A DNA stretch of 64,000 bases from Lathyrus oleraceus (lineage: Eukaryota; Streptophyta; Magnoliopsida; Fabales; Fabaceae): the NCBI RefSeq assembly GCF_024323335.1, contig NC_066585.1:534806082-534870081 (forward strand), read 5' to 3'. How positions within the stretch are numbered: position 1 is the first letter of the stretch; each line of letters begins with the position of its first letter. The notes below the pieces were generated by a model that made no database searches, had not been told where the DNA came from, and saw only the letters and a program-made list of their open reading frames with translations. This document shows, piece after piece, positions 40,232-53,700 of the stretch. The position numbers were made by a program, and so were the translations under genes.

Positions 40232-43200
40232 ATACCACACACTGAATGGATTTACATATCAACATTCGGAAAAATGTCACTTATCTCAACTCAACAATTA
40301 TGGACGAATCATTGCTTTACATCACCTTAAGACAAGATGTCTTTCGTTTATAACAACGTTTTTAAGATCACATGGCGGCAAAGAAAAGAGTTTGATTGGT
40401 TGGATATATTTTTAGGCTTGAAAGACGAGTATTTTTGACTTGCAAGCTCTTACAACTTGGGCCTAATACTCGGGACTAGTCTGAACCTTTCACCCAGGTA
40501 ATTTTTCTGTCAATTTTATTAAGAAAATGGTTTGAATATTTACAAGTGTTTTGAAGAGAAGATAAACACTTATGGATTGCAAGCTCTTATAACTTGGGCC
40601 TAGCATTCGGGATTACGACTGAACCTTTCACCCAAGTAATCTTTTTCTTTCGATTTTAGTAAAGAAAATAAATTTTAAAAAAAATATTAATGCAAATGTT
40701 TGAAATTAAATTAAAATGATCAAAGCATGGAAATTTGAAATCAATGAAAATTAAATGGATATGCTTAAAAAACTCGATGTAAAAAGACCCCAAAAATAAG
40801 CCGAAGAAAATAAATAAATGAATAAAAAAAGGTATTCACAACACACTTAAAAATTAACACGGAAAAAGTAAAATAAACAAGTATTTAAAATATGACTAGA
40901 TAAAAAGTTATAAAAACTGTAAAATAAATTGTGAGGAGTTATAAAATTTAAAATTTAATAAAATGGCAATTTAGAAAAAATAAGTGAACTTTGGAATTGC
41001 CATAACCAGGGATCAAACCCATGGCCTGGCGGGAAGCAGCGAATGCGTCAACCATCCGACCATCAGTGATTAGTTGACATAACTTACACTTACTAATACA
41101 TATATAAAAAAACATTATCCGAAAATTAAAAAAAAAGTTCGGCTAGACGATGGATCAGAGGCCCAACTAGAAAAACAAACATTGGGCATCGGACAGGGGC
41201 AGGTCGGACCCAACCCAGTTGGGATTAACTAAAGGGGGAAGACGAAACCCTAGCCTCCTAGTTACCGTGACCGTCCCTCATACTTCTCTCAATCTCTCTC
41301 TTTCATTTTCTTAGAAGAAACGCTCCTCCATTCGATCCGCCTCCCTCCTCCCATCACCCATTACCCCAAACACTCAAAGACCAAATCAAAACAAATCCCA
41401 CCTTCTTTGTACAACTCAACCAGTTATACCTCAATTTCTCAAAAAACAAATAAATCCAAATGAACAGACTAAACTCTCAAAACTCGAACCACCCACTAGG
41501 ACTTAAACCTCGACACTCAAAGCTCAAAATAGGAGTAAAACAGATAACAATCAAGTTGGAAATATCAAGAAAATACAGCGGTTCAGACATCATAAAAAAC
41601 ACGTCAACCCCCTAAAACCGTGTATTTTGTCTGTCATAATTACAACGCACGAGCAAGCATCAAGCAAAAGTATAAAATTTGGATCGATGAAAAGAAAAGA
41701 ATGTTATACCTACACGAAAAAAATTGAGGCACGTGAGAATACAAGTACTTTCTTTTACTTCCTACTTTTTCTTGTAATCTTTCTTCCCTGCGAAATGAGT
41801 GTGGCTCTGAATTTTGCAGTGTGGTGTTTTAACTGTGTGGTTAATGTCTTGTTAGCCTTATTGTGAAAGTTGTTTCTACAAGTGTATGTGTTTTCCATGT
41901 GGTGGCCTATTTTTCTTTTAGTTTTGGAGCACTCTGGTTGTGAATTTTCTTATGATTTTCTCTCTGAAATTTTCGATTCACTGTAGGTTTTTCAAATAAA
42001 ACTCAACCCCCCTAAATCTGTGACTAGAGTTCCTTTTATATCAGAAAAAAAATGTGTTAATGGCTGTTAGGATTTGTCTTATGTTTGCTGCAAGATTGAC
42101 AAAATTGGTAATATTTTTGAAACATTTTTAAGGAGGTAAAAATATGTTTTCTTGCTATGCTGATGCCCTCCTTAAATTGTGATCCTCTGATTTGCACCTT
42201 CTTGCCTTGGTTTTGTGTCTTTGTATTTTTTCCAAAAGTATGTTAATGTTTCTGATGTACTTACTTATGTAGGTTGCTTGGTCAAAGATGTTATCCCATG
42301 TTGGTTCTATGGTTAATTTGATGCTTCAAGAACTACACTAAAGGACAACAAGCCTAAAAAGTGTATAAACCCCTAAAGTTTTAAAGTTAAAAGGGTCCAT
42401 TTGAGGAACCCTCTTCCTCTTTTTTTTATTTAAAAAAAGATGTAAAAAAACTTTGTGTATTACTATTAGTGTAAAATAACAAGTGACAATATTTCAACTT
42501 GGTAAACAAAATTCCATGGCTTATTATCTTTTTTTTTTTTTTAACTCTTGGCTCATCTCAAACTTGAAAAACCAAAATTCAATATTATTATCACTTAGTC
42601 AACACAAAAGGTTTTCTTGAAACTAATAACAAGCAAAACAAATGAAATTAAAAAAAAAATCATTAGCAACTAACTTATTAAAATGGCAAGACATAACTCT
42701 AAATAATTATAGCTAAAATATTTGATGCAAATAAAATAAAGTTTCTAGACATTCATACTAACAAGTATTTAATGCAATACAAAATAAATGTAAATTATGG
42801 ATGGAGAGGTATGCATGAATGAATAATAATTTAGGTTCTAAATGATTAAAATCAATTAAAATAAGGGTAATGCTAACTTGTGCCCTAGGGGAACAAGATA
42901 AGAACTAAAGAAAGTAATTTTGTGTTGGAAATTGTGCATTGATTTTAATAAAGGTATAAAATTAAATTTATAATTTGTTTTTTCAATATAAACTTTCTAC
43001 AAGTGGGTGTCTTATCTTGTGCCCCTAGGCCACAAGTTAGCATTACCCTTAAAATAAAATAATGAAAGTTCTCAAAATAAGAAAATTCTAAACAATAATC
43101 CTAATAAAAGGTATGTGAACCAAAACCAACGCCTGAGCATGAACATGTAATGCCTGAATGGAAGAATATATGAACTGGTCAGATCATACAAATTAAACAT

Positions 43201-43357
43201 GGTGAGAATTAATCCTTACTTATGCATAGAAAGTAAAACTCTTATGACCAGATGAAATGGTCATGAAGAATTAATTCAGATAATGAGATGCAGATGAAAT
43301 AAAACACGAATGGATGGTTGCAGATGAATGGGTGGAGCAAAATTTTAGGGTATGACA
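40232..43357 (-). repeat. Partial LTR of an older element X, cut by A0
   Basis: Ends TTTTAGGGTATGACA at 43357, the form of a minus-strand LTR start. No polypurine tract lies to its right, so it reads as a 5' LTR whose internal part is to the left, beyond A0. A phrase around TTGCAAGCTCTTACAACTTG occurs twice (near 40440 and 40578). No frame with a recognisable domain. The other edge is truncated by A0 at 40232. Confidence 0.6.
42865..43048. mobile_element. Mutator-type MITE with perfect 9-bp target duplication
   Basis: 184 bp with terminal inverted repeats of about 38 bp (GGGTAATGCTAACTTGTG at both ends, few mismatches), flanked by TTAAAATAA at 42856-42864 and 43049-43057. The 9-bp duplication and long inverted ends fit a non-autonomous Mutator-like element. 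No coding capacity. Confidence 0.88.
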
Positions 43358-45278
43358 GGACCTAAAATGTTTTTAAAATTGTATTTTTTGGGATATGTCT
43401 AATCAACCCCCCCTTATAGACCTCTCTTATGTACCTATTCTCACCCAAAAATTGATATCAAAGGGGGGATTTTGATCAAAGTCTTGCAACTCCAAAAGGT
43501 GAGGATATGGTTCCTTTCGATCCTAGACGATTTTTTATTCGTTTGGAAGCTTATGCAATTAAATGAATTTCAATAATATCACATTTATTTCCTAATGTAT
43601 GATCATTCCTTGCATGCATTACATAGATTAACTTAAACTAAAACCTTACTATTATTTTCTTTAAGATATTTTACAAGTGTTGATTCATCTAGTATTAAAG
43701 TTTGTTTTTGATTAATCCTACTTAAATATGGACATGCGTTCATATGTTAACATGCTTGAAATTTTGAGAGATGAAATAAAGAAGCAAAAGCATCTTCAAG
43801 TGACCTACTCTTCCAAGGTTATCGTAAAAATAAGATGAAGGAAGTTTGTAACAATTGGAAATGTTCTATGAGTTCGCAACAATTACTAAAGATTCAAGGA
43901 TGACAATGTATTCCTTGAAGTGCTAACAATAGTCAAAGATTTTATAAACTATCTAAGATTGTCAAGATATGTCAATCAATGATAATTAGGACATCATTCG
44001 TACAAGTTTATCTGAAGTCTTATGAAGGGGAGTCTGATAGTGAGTTTTAGATGTGCAAGAGGAGTTGTATCCAATTCGATTATGGTTCAATACTATAAAA
44101 TAGACCTTTCGTAACACCAATTTAACAACGGTCATAGTGTTAACCATGGTAATATTTATTTATGGGTGTTTTTTTTTGTATTTACTAAAGTACGTGTCAC
44201 AACAGTCAAATGGAGCAATTGTAATGAAAGGTACATGGAGTGAAATGGTTCAAATCCCAGCACGAACAATTAACCATTTATCGTGATAAAGATGTGATCG
44301 ACAATGTATATCACCATGGTTTTTCTTACCAATCGTGATAAAAGGTTATACTTATTTATATATAAGCAAAATTATCTCTCGCTTTAGTATATAACAACCG
44401 CCCCTTTCAAAACAAAACCCTAACAACTATTTCATTAGTCTCTCTTCAAACGAAACCCTAACAACTCTGTCACTCGCCTCTCTCATATGGAAACTCCAAA
44501 ATGAAACCATAATATCAAATCTTAACCAATGGGTATTTACAGGTTCATTTTCTCTATAGTTTTTTTTTTCGAAATCTATTTCAATAGCTTGTTTCATGAT
44601 GTATGAACTTTCTTCTTGTAGGTATGAATGTTAATTTTGTTGCTCTAACTTTAGCTTCATCCTTATTATATTATGGACACGCCATTATGGGACATGTATG
44701 GTACATTTCTGAAGCATTCTATGACTTGATATGTTGTATTTGTTGTTTATGGTTTATTGTTGATGAATGTTGTTGTTAATGTTTGTTTAAAAGATGAGTT
44801 TATTATATATTATGTGGTTTGGGTTTTTTTTCCAATCCCTTATCGAATATATAACTTTTCAAACCGCATTAGAAAATTATGATATGTTAAATAAAGTTGT
44901 ATTAAAAAACAAGTACATGTTCAATTCTTTAAAAGAATGCTTCACACCGTTAACTATATGTTGTTCTTTAACAGTTATGACTTTGTTTAATAATTGTTGG
45001 TATTTAACCACCTCTCTCCCCACCTCTAATATTATTTTCAAAATAGATGATATTTTGCAAAAAGAACTAGAGGTGGGCGGTTGAAGAACTAGGATCATTA
45101 AACCAACTTCTTCCTATCAAAGAACAAAATATAGATAAGGTGTTGAAGAACTCTTATCTAGCATTGAACGTGAATTTGTACTTCTAATATAACTTAATTT
45201 GTTCTATTATAATATTCTAGTGCAGATTGAAAAGTTATATTTTAGTGAGCATTGGCGAAATAAGCATTCCACATAATA

Positions 45279-45326
<48 letters not shown>

Positions 45327-45417
45327 ACAATGGTTGTTTAGCACAACCATTATTAAATATATTGCATTAAAGGATATCACAATAATTGTTTAAAGTAATC
45401 ATTGTAGTAGGTAGCAC
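43358..45417. other. Unassigned old repeat sequence
   Basis: AT-rich, no convincing gene. Near 43440 a plus-strand GATATCAAAG after a C-rich stretch recalls a decayed copia leader with a tRNA-Met primer site. From about 44091 (ACTATAAAATAGACC, AACAACGGTC) to about 45413 (GTAATCATTGTAGTAG) the ends faintly resemble a CACTA element with subterminal repeats. Both are weak. The open frames 44794-45084 and 41627-41866 show no domain. Confidence 0.3.
45279..45326. repeat. TATC microsatellite, 12 copies
   Basis: A perfect 48-bp run of TATC units, adjacent to the possible CACTA-like end. Confidence 0.95.
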
Positions 45418-45595
45418 ACTGAGCTAGAGTACTCATCAGTCCCTCATCAACCTGAGTAGTCAACAGAGGCAGAAGCTTCCCATAGCGAGCTTTGAAACCC
45501 AAGGAATCTAATACATAAGATGTCAGATTTCTTAACTCTTTCACATCAGGCTGTCTAAAGTTATACTTCTTTGTATGCCTTTTTGGTCTTTCCAT
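45418..45595 (-). pseudogene. Truncated Ogre ORF1, N-terminal end (family D type)
   Basis: ATG at 45593-45595. About 59 residues (RQPDVKELRNLTSYVLDS and onward to LMSTLAQ) resemble the N-terminus of Ogre ORF1 proteins of another subfamily. Homology stops near 45418 and the frame then runs 13 residues into unrelated sequence. It lies at the expected place after the D-type leader. No other ORF1 of this type is in the window to compare. Confidence 0.6.
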
Positions 45596-46599
45596 GTCTG
45601 AAAATTTTGCAAAATAAACCCTTTAAGTTCCTTGAAAATTTTCTGATTTTTCTGATGACATGAATGCGGATGAATGCATGAATGTATGAATGCAACAATC
45701 ACACTCAAGGATCAAGCAAAGCACACCAGACAAAGGTCGTGGGAAAGCTCGTAGTATCCCTAATATCAATCATCCATTTTGGTGGATTATGGTTTTCACC
45801 TTATCAACACCCAAGTTCTATTGATATTAACGGTACATGAACCGGCTTAATCATCCTTAATATCAATCATCCATTTTGGCGGATTATGGTTTTCACCTTA
45901 TCAACGCCCAAGTTCCACTGATATTAAGGATATTTGAACGACTCAACCACGAATCACGGGTTTGTTGAGAGTCACGAGCAAGGAGTCCAGGTTAAGAACC
46001 ACCCAAAGGGAGTGTACTAGGGTTTAAACCTGCCAGACATGTTCTACCAGAGGTTCCCATAGTCATCATCCCATCTTTCGGATATTATCGGATAAACGAA
46101 TACTCGTATTCCAAAAATATTCTCAAGAGAGACTCTTATGAGTGTAGTATCGCGTAACAATCGCATCAGAACTGACATCTGAACGACCTCCGCACTACGT
46201 CCTAAAAATAGGCCAAGATGGGCTTGGTAAACTACGGTCCTTGGCTTCTAAGGCACATGATTGAAAGAATAATGCCTAACCACAAATAACTTGTGTGACA
46301 TTATTAATCCAACATGACCTCCACCAAGTGAATGGGCTCGCAAGTCAACTGGCTAAGGAATACTCCACACCAGTCAACAAGACTATGCCATTCTCCTATC
46401 CTAGAGTGCACTCGAGTTCGGGTATAGAACTCATCTCACAGAGATCACCAAAGCAAACAACAATTGTATATCAAGCAATTCAATCATTACAATCAATACA
46501 GTTATCCCAAATTGTACAAAAATATGTCAAATAACACATAAACAAATATCACAACAAGGGTGAAAAGTAGGCAATACCACCAGGGAAGGTCTAATGTTA
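45596..46599 (-). other. 5' leader of a truncated D-type copy
   Basis: About 1 kb, closely similar to the A and A0 leaders from 45717 to the PBS. The leader hairpin is duplicated (45755-45834 and 45853-45931). GAGTGTAGTATCG lies near 46140. Confidence 0.75.
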
Positions 46600-46617
46600 T
46601 CCCCAGCAGAGTCGCCA
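46600..46617 (-). promoter_or_regulatory. Primer binding site left of the D LTR
   Basis: Minus strand TGGCGACTCTGCTGGGGA, 6 nt from the LTR edge at 46624. Shows that this LTR acts as a 5' LTR for the truncated copy on its left. Confidence 0.82.
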
Positions 46618-46841
46618 CTTTTCTGTAGCGGTGTATTCGTCACTTTATGATTTATTGATTAAATCAAAAGCAAAGCATACAAAGAAATCGAGTCGCCACC
46701 GCACTTTTATTTATCCAAAGGATTGGCTAAAAAGCGAACAAAAGCCTAAGAAGTTTTACACATAGAAAACTAATGAAAAGATCAGAGAGTCTGGGTAAGG
46801 GGTAAATTACGCAATGGGAAGGTGTTAGGCACCCATCACGT

Positions 46842-46857
46842 CCTAGGTACTCCTAGG
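46842..46857 (-). other. R/U5 hairpin of D (covarying)
   Basis: CCTAGG, loop TACT, CCTAGG, 218 bp from the LTR edge and next to GGGAAGGTGTTAGGCACCC. Homologous by position to 28240-28255 (B) and 32281-32296 (A). Confidence 0.6.
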
Positions 46858-47641
46858 GAGCCCTTTTCACACTTGTTGTATAAAATGCTTATTTGTTTAT
46901 GACATATTGTGCAAACATGAATGGGAAGATGAGAAAAGAATATACAATTTTATTATTTTTGTGTTTGAACGGATGAACCCGTTGCCTACGTACCTTTCCA
47001 TAAAAGGTAAAGGATCAAAACGCCGTAGTTCGGCTAAAAGATTTCCAAAATATGAGTGGGTTCATTTTAAAACAAGAGCACTAAGGCTTTTCATTCTCAA
47101 CGGGAGAAAACTCAACTAAGACCAACAATCCACCATGCGAGGATAGCTTCAACATACTAGTGAGGGGTTAACCCTATAATAAGTATGGAAGACTTACAAT
47201 CAACTTACTAAGGATGTGGTGAGATTTACATCAACCACTATGAGAATTGAAACCTATGGCTAATGTATGAAAACATATCAACAATGGACAAAGCCACAAA
47301 ACAATTGAATGGGTGAAGTTAATTGATTATGATTATTCACAAAATATGGTCAAAGTATGATTAAAGTTCAATTCAGAAAGAAGTGTTATGAAAAGTGAAG
47401 TTGGAAAAGTCAAGGACTTAGGGTCCAGGTTTCTAATTTGAAAAGACATGAAAATGTTTGCACACTATGTATTTACAAGTTTTAAAAGTCAACAAGTGAA
47501 AAGGGATTTTGAAACAAAAAGAAATGTGGATGAAGGAGTGTAAAACTTCTCAGAAGTTCACCTCTTGAAATCATATAGAAGATGATTCAAGTGTGTCCTT
47601 TGGAATAGGCAAATGAGCAAGTAAGCAAATAAAAGCAAGGT

Positions 47642-48030
47642 GATACCGGATGCCAATAAATGGACTTACACCAATCTCACAAACAAAAGCGGATACCGGA
47701 TACCAATCCATGGATTTACACCAATCTCCTAAAACAAACAACGATACCGGATGCCAATCATCTGGACTTACACCAATCTCACAAAACAAAACAGAACATG
47801 GATGTCAGATGCCAATCTATCTGGACTTACTCTAATCTCCCAAGGATGATCATAGGAAATACAAATGCCAACAACATGGACTTACAATTGCATCCTCACA
47901 TACAACAATCAAACAGAAGCACTAAGCAAAGAAGATATAAGTGGCCAATGAAGTGGTCTTACACTCAATCCCTTCCAAATCATAGGAACAGTGGCCAACA
48001 ACTGGACTTACAACTGATTCCTCAATGGGC
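47642..48030. repeat. About 50-bp tandem repeats inside the D LTR
   Basis: GATACCGGATGCCAAT and GGACTTACACCAATCTC recur at 47642, 47692 and 47743 with 50-51-bp spacing, then in weaker form near 47801, 47869, 47940 and 47990. The small plus-strand frames here are repeat by-products. The rest of the LTR has no other feature. Confidence 0.75.
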
Positions 48031-50921
48031 AAACTCAAACAAATCACAAAGATATGAAATGATGATCATGCAATAATGAACAATTAATGATGATAAATGC
48101 ACAAAGGCAACCAAGCAAACATATACAGATGAAGCACTCAATCAATCAAACAAAGTCAATTAGCACCCACTATATACAAGCAAATAGGGTCAAGCAAAGG
48201 GTTAGACTTTAAAGTCAACTGGAATGGGGTAAGTGGTGCTCTTAACCTTAACATTGAGAGTTAAGGTGAAGCAGATGAAAGGATATGAGGGGTGTGCCTC
48301 ATGGCTCTTATCTCTAGTCAGAGAGAGCATTGAATATCAGAAGGTGTGGGAGTTCAGAAAGTAGGAACTCTCTCCACAAGTTAATGACTCTATAGATCTT
48401 GGGCTTTTACTCACTATGCATCAACACATGTGATGTGAGCAAGGTGAGTGACACACAGAATAGTAGGAGATGGACTACACATCTCTTTTGTCTACCAATT
48501 GCCTTATCAAAAGGACTTTTCCTGCTTGGGGACAAAGATAAACAATCACAAACATTGCCTCTTAAGGAGGACTTCAGACAGGTGCCTGGCCAAGTAACAG
48601 ACCAGGTCTTCCAGACTACATGAAGAAGATAAAGTATACCTCAATGCTTAAGCTATCAAGCAAAGCAAAAGCAAGTTCACAATGAACTATAGCAACTAAG
48701 GTACCTGAAAACAATCCAACACAATCAGTATTCAATTCAAAAAAGAAAGTCAACAGACAATACACAATCAACAATCAAGGCTACATTGTGCAAGGCACAA
48801 GCTCAACTCAAATGAGCTAAGAGCAACCTACAAAACAAGTCAAAGTTAGTCCATAACAATCAAACAAACCAACTCAAGCCATGTGAATTAATCTCCTTAA
48901 AGCCATATGCTTCTTAACCTGAAAACAAACTCAAACATGAGAAGCAAACTCTTAGGCCAAAGCCTAGGGTCAAAGGAGGAGAAATAGACCAAAACAGAAC
49001 ATGAAAATTGACAAGGATCAAGATTAATCAATTAAAAACATCATCCAATTGGTACCATATCAAAAGCATTCATCAAATTCATTTCATACACAAATCATGT
49101 CAAAGCATGCAAGTTGAAAGCTCAATGAAGTAAACAGAATGAACCAAGGCAAATCAAATCAAAAATGGCTCAATAAATTCCAAGAAAAATCATGTCTAAA
49201 CAGAACACATCAAATGAGCAGCATACCAAAAATCATGGCATTTGAATAAGCATAAGCATGTCAAAGAAATTCACTAATTCAAGGTAAGCACAAACAAGCT
49301 CAAACAAGACTACAAATGGTGCATCAAATTAAGGCAATCCTAAAACAGAAATGACATAAGATAAATGACTCAAACCAAAGCCAGAACACACTTCAACATG
49401 TCAAGAATCAATGTACAAAATTTCAGGCTCATATGATAAGGCATAAGAATTTCACAAATCATGAAAGTTCAACACTCAACAAAAGTTCAACAATGACTAA
49501 CCAGCAAAGAAAATCCCAAACAAATTGGAAATGAATCTAAAAATTCTACAAAAATTCACAAGCAATCCTAACATCCAGAAGGAGCATCATGCAAAAATTC
49601 AGATCATTTGGCATTTATTTGGCATGGTAAATAAAATCAGCAAATTGGACAAGAAATGGTGTGACACACATTGTAACACCTCCATTAATCACATCATAAC
49701 TCAACATCCAGAAATGAGAAAAATGCAAACTATATACCAAAATGACCAGGAATGGGTCTAGTTTATGCATGTCAATTTTCATGTTCATTGGATTAACCAT
49801 CATCATTTCACAACCAAAATAGCAAGCAAAGGTGCAAGGTATGACATGCAAACACAAACCCTAGGCAATTTAAAAATCCACCTGAGCACAAATTCTGTAA
49901 AAATATCCATAAAATAGTAGACATTACAAGGAACATTGCACAAAAAATCTCATGTGAATTGGACAATTATTTTTGGAGTTATGAATTTTTGAATGAAGAA
50001 AGAAATTAAAAAAAACATGAAATAATGCATATGAACATGATAAGCACAAGTGTGAAAAATGCACAAAGCAAATTGGAAAGTGCCTTGGTCCGGAATCGAA
50101 CCGCGCATGGATTTTGAATTAAGCGCGCCAGGCAAAACGCCGCGTTTCATTTAAATGAAACGCTGGCCAATCAGAAGCTGGCACTTGGACCAGTACATGA
50201 CCAAAAACAACAAAACACATGCATATGCGCGCCATGAAGATCAAAACGGATCTGGAAATAGAAACCCTAGTTGTTCATACGCATTCATCATGTTCATAAT
50301 CACCAAGATCCAAACATCACAGAAATTCATGAAACGCACATCAATCGAATCATCATTCAACATACATCATATATTCAGTCTCAATTTAACCTAATTCTAA
50401 ACATGTTCAGAGAATCGAGCAATGGAAGTTTCACATATCAACATTCAAATCCACATAACTACCTCAAAACTCAATGAAAATCCACGATCTAAAGTTCATT
50501 ACAACCAGCAACAAAGGATCTACAAGATGCATATCATAATTTCATGAATTAGAAGCATCGAAATCTAACCTCAATGAAGATGCAGAAGCTAATTTGCTGG
50601 ATTCAAGGCTTGGAATGTAAAAACAGATGTTCTCCTAAGCTCAGATAAATGAATGGATGCAAGAGAATAGCTCAACACTGCTTGATTCTTCCAGAAATTC
50701 CAGTTGCCATGGATGATGCAAGGTTCAACAGTCCACGATTTTGCTTGAATTCTTCAAGATCCAGCTCCAATCCACTTCAATTATGCCTGTAGATGATGAA
50801 CAAATCGAAAGCAAAGCAAAAGATATGAAGAAAATGGATGAAAAAAGTTGAGAGAATTTGAGATGAAAATTTCAGATCTGAGTTTTGTGAAGTTGTTCCC
50901 TGATTTTCTGTTAGGATTATC

Positions 50922-50929
50922 ATTATATA
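50922..50929 (-). promoter_or_regulatory. TATA box of the D LTR
   Basis: TATATAAT on the minus strand, in GGTATATAATGATAATCC. The position fits a U3/R boundary. Confidence 0.45.
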
Positions 50930-52069
50930 CCCTCTGTTAATCAAGCTCACTAATCATGCTTAGCCAAAACCCCAAGGATTAGTGAAATGGAATGATTTAT
51001 GCAATTTGGCCAAAATACCCTCATGCACACATGGCCAATGGAACAGTGCGAAATTGGTTTGGAAATGCATTGCAAATTTTGTTTTGATGCATATGAAATT
51101 GGTTTGAAGTGAAAATAATGCATATTTTTCAAATGGATATTTTCCCTCCAAAAATTCAAATTAATTCAAATGAAAAATGAAATATTGTTGTGATGAGAAT
51201 TGATGAAATGTGATGCATGATTATGATAGAGCATATCAAGATGGAAATGTCACAAAAAGAACCATTCCAATTGGACTATTGGTGCAAAAGTTATGCTAGC
51301 TTGAAGTTCAAAATTTCTTGGCAATGATTGATCCATAACTCTTCAACCACACATGAGAAATGGACGTTCTTGGACTTTTTGGAAAGGTGAGAGCAAGATA
51401 TTCAACTTTCATGTTGGACAAAATTTCATTTGAAGCTTGCTTGATGATGTAAACTTGAGGAGAAGACCTTTCCATTTTTGGCAGTTTGAAATTACAGGTC
51501 ACTTACTATTTTTGGAAACTTTCCATCTGACCTCAAATTCTCCATTGTCGATGTTTGACATGTTATATGAGACTTGTATGGACATGAATAAGGCCTCTCT
51601 AACCATCTCCCACCTTCAAATCCATGATTTAATGCACAGTTGACTTGTGTTGACTTTTCTAGGGTTTCAGCTGACCTAGCTATGTTCTGATGAAATCCAA
51701 GCCTCTACCACTTGAGATCTTGATTCAAAATGATGTCATGGTTCATATGAACTCTTGTGAATGATCATTGGTGCCCACATTCTTCAGAATGGCCACCATC
51801 TATTGCTAAATGAATGCCTTTGACTGGCTTGACCTAATGGTTGCTTCATCTGCAAGTAACAAGGTTAGATGACAATATTTTTGTACTTTTGGTTAGTAAA
51901 CAAATGAAAAGCAATGATATACAAATGCTAAACATGCTTGGTGATCAAGAATCACTCTCAAAAGACCCATCCACAAGGAGGAAGGCAATGTGCACAATGA
52001 TCCTTGAGGCAATGATATGATATGATATGATATGATGAGGGATCTTAGGGACAAAATTGGGGTCTTACA

Positions 52070-52081
52070 GATGCCCCTATT
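52070..52081 (-). promoter_or_regulatory. Polypurine tract of D
   Basis: Minus strand AAATAGGGGCATC-type tract adjoining the LTR. The AGGGGCA core is shared with A and B. Confidence 0.75.
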
Positions 52082-52870
52082 TAAGGTCATTCTGCCCGGA
52101 GAAGTGAAGTTTAGAAATCTTCATCTCGACGCGGTAGAATGGGCTTAAATAACAGTAATGAGACAAATTTTGGTCCCTAAGAGACCTCATGATGCAGATG
52201 TATGCATGTAAAAGACACAAACTCTGTGGGGATATGGTTCACACAGAAGAAAAGACGATCCAGCGGAGTAATACACTCACTAGGAACAGAGACTCTGACT
52301 GGGACTCTTGTGGGGATAATAAAAAAGAGAAAGAAAGGCGTGAGCAGGACACGACTCTGAATTGGGGAAAAACAAAACTGACACAGCGCGAACAAAACAC
52401 GACTGGACTAGAGACCTCACTGGGGAGTGAAGGACTCACACTGGGGATCAGAAGAATTCCAAAGGAGAACACATCCATTGGAAAGACACAAGCTGACTCA
52501 AACTATCCACAAGGGATACTTCGGATAAAAATCCGGACTCGGACCAAGGAACGATTCACAAAGAACCTCCCTGCCGGGGAAAATTGCATATATTGGGGAA
52601 AACGCCAATACAGCAAAATGGGTAAAAATCACCACAAGAACTCCACCGGGAAAGGTCTAACAAAGAGACTATCCTGGGGAAAAGCAACAAGATGAGGTGT
52701 TACCTGTATAAGGGTAACAAACTCAGGAAGAATGAATATCTAAGACCGGTATAAGGGTGAGAGATATCAAACAACCAATCATCTGAGAACGACCTGAAAA
52801 AGGTACATCAACTCAAGAAAATCTGACTCCACAGGGGACCAAGGTCATAATAGGGAGCAGAAAGGAAGGA

Positions 52871-53700
52871 ACACCAGGGATACCGAGGTATATAATAGGT
52901 GACCGACCAAAGCGTGAATTGGTATATATGCCAAAACACTCATCATCCGAAAGGAGGGCTTGAAAAAGCAAATCGACTTACAGGATGGACATTCGAATCC
53001 ACAACGGGAAAACGAATCTTACTCAACTGGGGACACAAACCCAAAGAGTGCATGAGATATAATATCCATTACCGTCAGAACGTGGATAGAATACTCGCAT
53101 GAGATATATTATCTATTACCGTCAGAACGTAGATAATACACTCGCATGGTAAGAAACACCAGGGATACTGGTTACTGGGTATATAATAGGTGACCTACCG
53201 AAAACGTGGATTGGTTTTTACTGCCAAAACACTCATCATCCAAAACACAAACTGGTTAAAGGATGGATATTCGATTCTACAAAGAATACGAATCTTACTC
53301 TACTGGGGATAATCAACAAAGGACTCCAACCAAAGAGCGCATGAGACATATTATTCATTACCGTTAGAACGTGAATAATATACTCGAAAGGAAGAGACAC
53401 CAGAGATACCGGTTAGGGCAAATAATAGGTGATCAACCAAAATGAGAGACAATCGATACCAAGCATACGGGTAAACGAAAGACAACTCAGAGGGATAAAT
53501 TGCAAGCATCCGGCAATTATCCAAAACAAATATTCGACTCCGCAAAGGGAAAAACGAATCTTACTCGATTGGAGAAACACAAAAGGCTTCGACTGAAGAG
53601 TGCATGAGATATATTATCCATTACCGTCAGAACGTGGATAACATACTCGCATGGAAGATTATCCACAACCGGTTACTGGGTTAACAAAGGATAAATCGAC
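52871..53700. repeat. Long-unit tandem repeats in the D 3' UTR
   Basis: Units of about 240-285 bp begin with CACCAGGGATAC or similar at 52872, 53157 and 53398, with a fainter one near 53660. Each carries ATTACCGTCAGAACGTGG and ATACTCGCATG. Marked length variation between units. Confidence 0.75.

Larger units (their letters stand above)
46624..52069 (-). repeat. Family D LTR, 5.4 kb, shared by D and a truncated copy
   Basis: TGTAGCGGTG to GGGGTCTTACA, 5446 bp, in the size range known for pea-type Ogre LTRs. PBS plus leader on the left and PPT on the right. PBS-core copy at 46690-46698, R/U5 hairpin 46842-46857, TATA box 50922-50929. The far LTR is outside the window, so internal integrity cannot be checked. 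Confidence 0.82.

Noticed and set aside
41627..41866. Possible host gene, 79 codons on the plus strand
   Set aside because: Isolated, in an LTR, no domain, no neighbouring exon with similar features.
45279..45326. Centromere or telomere repeat
   Set aside because: A simple TATC microsatellite. No telomere unit or long satellite is present.
47642..48030. CRISPR-like array
   Set aside because: Units are degenerate, spacers are not unique, and the setting is a plant LTR.
52189..52695. Plus-strand 168-codon frame
   Set aside because: Composition follows the 3' UTR repeat motifs and runs antisense to the element. No domain seen.
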